Shown: one piece after another, positions 26,128-26,651 of the stretch | Position numbering within the stretch: position 1 is the stretch's first letter | Layout: every line of letters starts with the position of its first letter | IMG/VR virus record: IMGVR_UViG_3300034280_000691 | Coordinates: 1-26,651 of that record | Direction: 5' to 3' (one strand) | Source: a virus | DNA length: 26,651 nucleotides | The notes under the pieces: generated by a model | Seen by the model: the letters and a program-made list of their open reading frames with translations, nothing else | Databases searched by the model: none | Told to the model about the DNA's origin: nothing | Made by a program: the position numbers and the translations under genes

Positions 26128-26651
26128 ATGACGTATTGCAACATACAAAACTCAATTGCATTATACGACAAGGCCGTCCCAGATCAGTTATGCGATGAAG
26201 TAATTGATTTCTATGAATCAAATAAACACCTCCACATGCAGGGGAAAACAGCTGCTGGCATATCTGATATGAAAGTGTCAACAGACATGGCAATAGCCTC
26301 TCCGTCAATTCCGATTTCCGAAGAATCTGATTACAGGGTTAGAACGGAACTCGATGATTACTTGGCAGACTTTGTGAATATTTCCATACGTAACTACATC
26401 TCAGTTTTTGATTGGATAAAATGTGCACAGTCAACACAAGATACTGGTTACCAAATACAAAAATATATCGCTGGTGAGGGGCACTACAAAGAACATATTG
26501 ACGGCGATCCCTGGACGGAAAGATTAAACCAAAGGATATGCGGAATTATTTTGTATTTAAATGATGTTCACGAAGGCGGCGGAACGTATTTCAGGCATCA
26601 GGACATGTATGTAGACGCAAGAAAAGGCAGAGTAGCAATATTCCCAGCAAG
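26128..26651 (+). CDS. 2OG-Fe(II) oxygenase 3, prolyl-hydroxylase-like (3' partial)
   Basis: Open reading frame from ATG 26128, one base after the glycosyltransferase stop, to the window end; 174 residues are present and no stop is reached. The segment QIQKYIAGEGHYKEHIDGD gives HxD as H123-I-D125. RICGIILYLNDVHEGGGTYF is the P4H-type 'LYLN....GGGT.F' strand. GRVAIFPA is the conserved stretch before the distal His, which should lie just beyond the window. It is the third oxygenase in the block and resembles bacterial and phage P4H-like proteins most clearly of the three. Confidence 0.85.
   Translation, partial: MTYCNIQNSIALYDKAVPDQLCDEVIDFYESNKHLHMQGKTAAGISDMKVSTDMAIASPSIPISEESDYRVRTELDDYLADFVNISIRNYISVFDWIKCAQSTQDTGYQIQKYIAGEGHYKEHIDGDPWTERLNQRICGIILYLNDVHEGGGTYFRHQDMYVDARKGRVAIFPA

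Overview
The window looks like part of the late (structural) region of a tailed bacteriophage with a contractile tail. All the genes I can support lie on the + strand. They are packed tightly, with stop/start overlaps (taATG, ATGA) and gaps of at most about 60 bases. Homologues of the P2/T4-type baseplate set (hub gpD/gp27, spike gpV/gp5, wedge gpW/gp25, gpJ/gp6, gpI) appear in the usual order after a tape-measure protein, which argues for a myovirus-like particle. The host cannot be fixed from the sequence. Moderate base composition, collagen-like fibres, a flavin-dependent halogenase and several 2-oxoglutarate/Fe(II) oxygenases resemble aquatic phages, including those of cyanobacteria or freshwater actinobacteria. 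That is an inference. No head, replication, integration, tRNA or CRISPR feature is visible.

Layout. (1) 1-8637, tail and baseplate: the C-terminal part of a tape-measure protein ending in an M15-like peptidase domain, a tail-tube/baseplate adaptor candidate, a gpD-like hub carrying two copies of a small inserted module, an OB-fold spike fused to a C-type-lectin-like (DUF1566) domain, a gp25-like wedge protein, gpJ, and a gpI-like protein with a canonical EF-hand loop. (2) 8674-21607, a very large host-recognition region of about 13 kb: at least seven clear fibre or fibre-tip proteins built from Ig-like, fibronectin-like, discoidin-like, collagen-like, polyglycine and lectin-like modules. Small proteins lie among them: a membrane-anchored coiled coil, a holin-like protein and an acidic protein. 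The last fibre gene (19209-21356) carries an extraordinary 165-residue histidine-rich insert. (3) 21619-26651, a block of enzymes: three 2OG-Fe(II) oxygenases (the last cut by the window end), a flavin-dependent halogenase with the key family residues, a GT-A-type glycosyltransferase and a conserved phage protein of unknown function.

How the genes may work together. The first two regions make the tail tube terminus, baseplate and receptor-binding apparatus. The enzyme block follows directly, with the same orientation and translational coupling (ATGA overlaps at 22032 and 22616, other overlaps at 24090 and 24895). The simplest hypothesis is that these enzymes chemically decorate the phage's own fibres: prolyl-type hydroxylation of Gly-Pro-Thr collagen repeats, glycosylation of hydroxyl groups, and halogenation of aromatic or histidine residues. 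The alternative is that they alter host metabolites or host surface. The hydroxylase, halogenase and glycosyltransferase assignments rest on visible motifs. Their joint action on the fibres is inference and is the main thing to test here.
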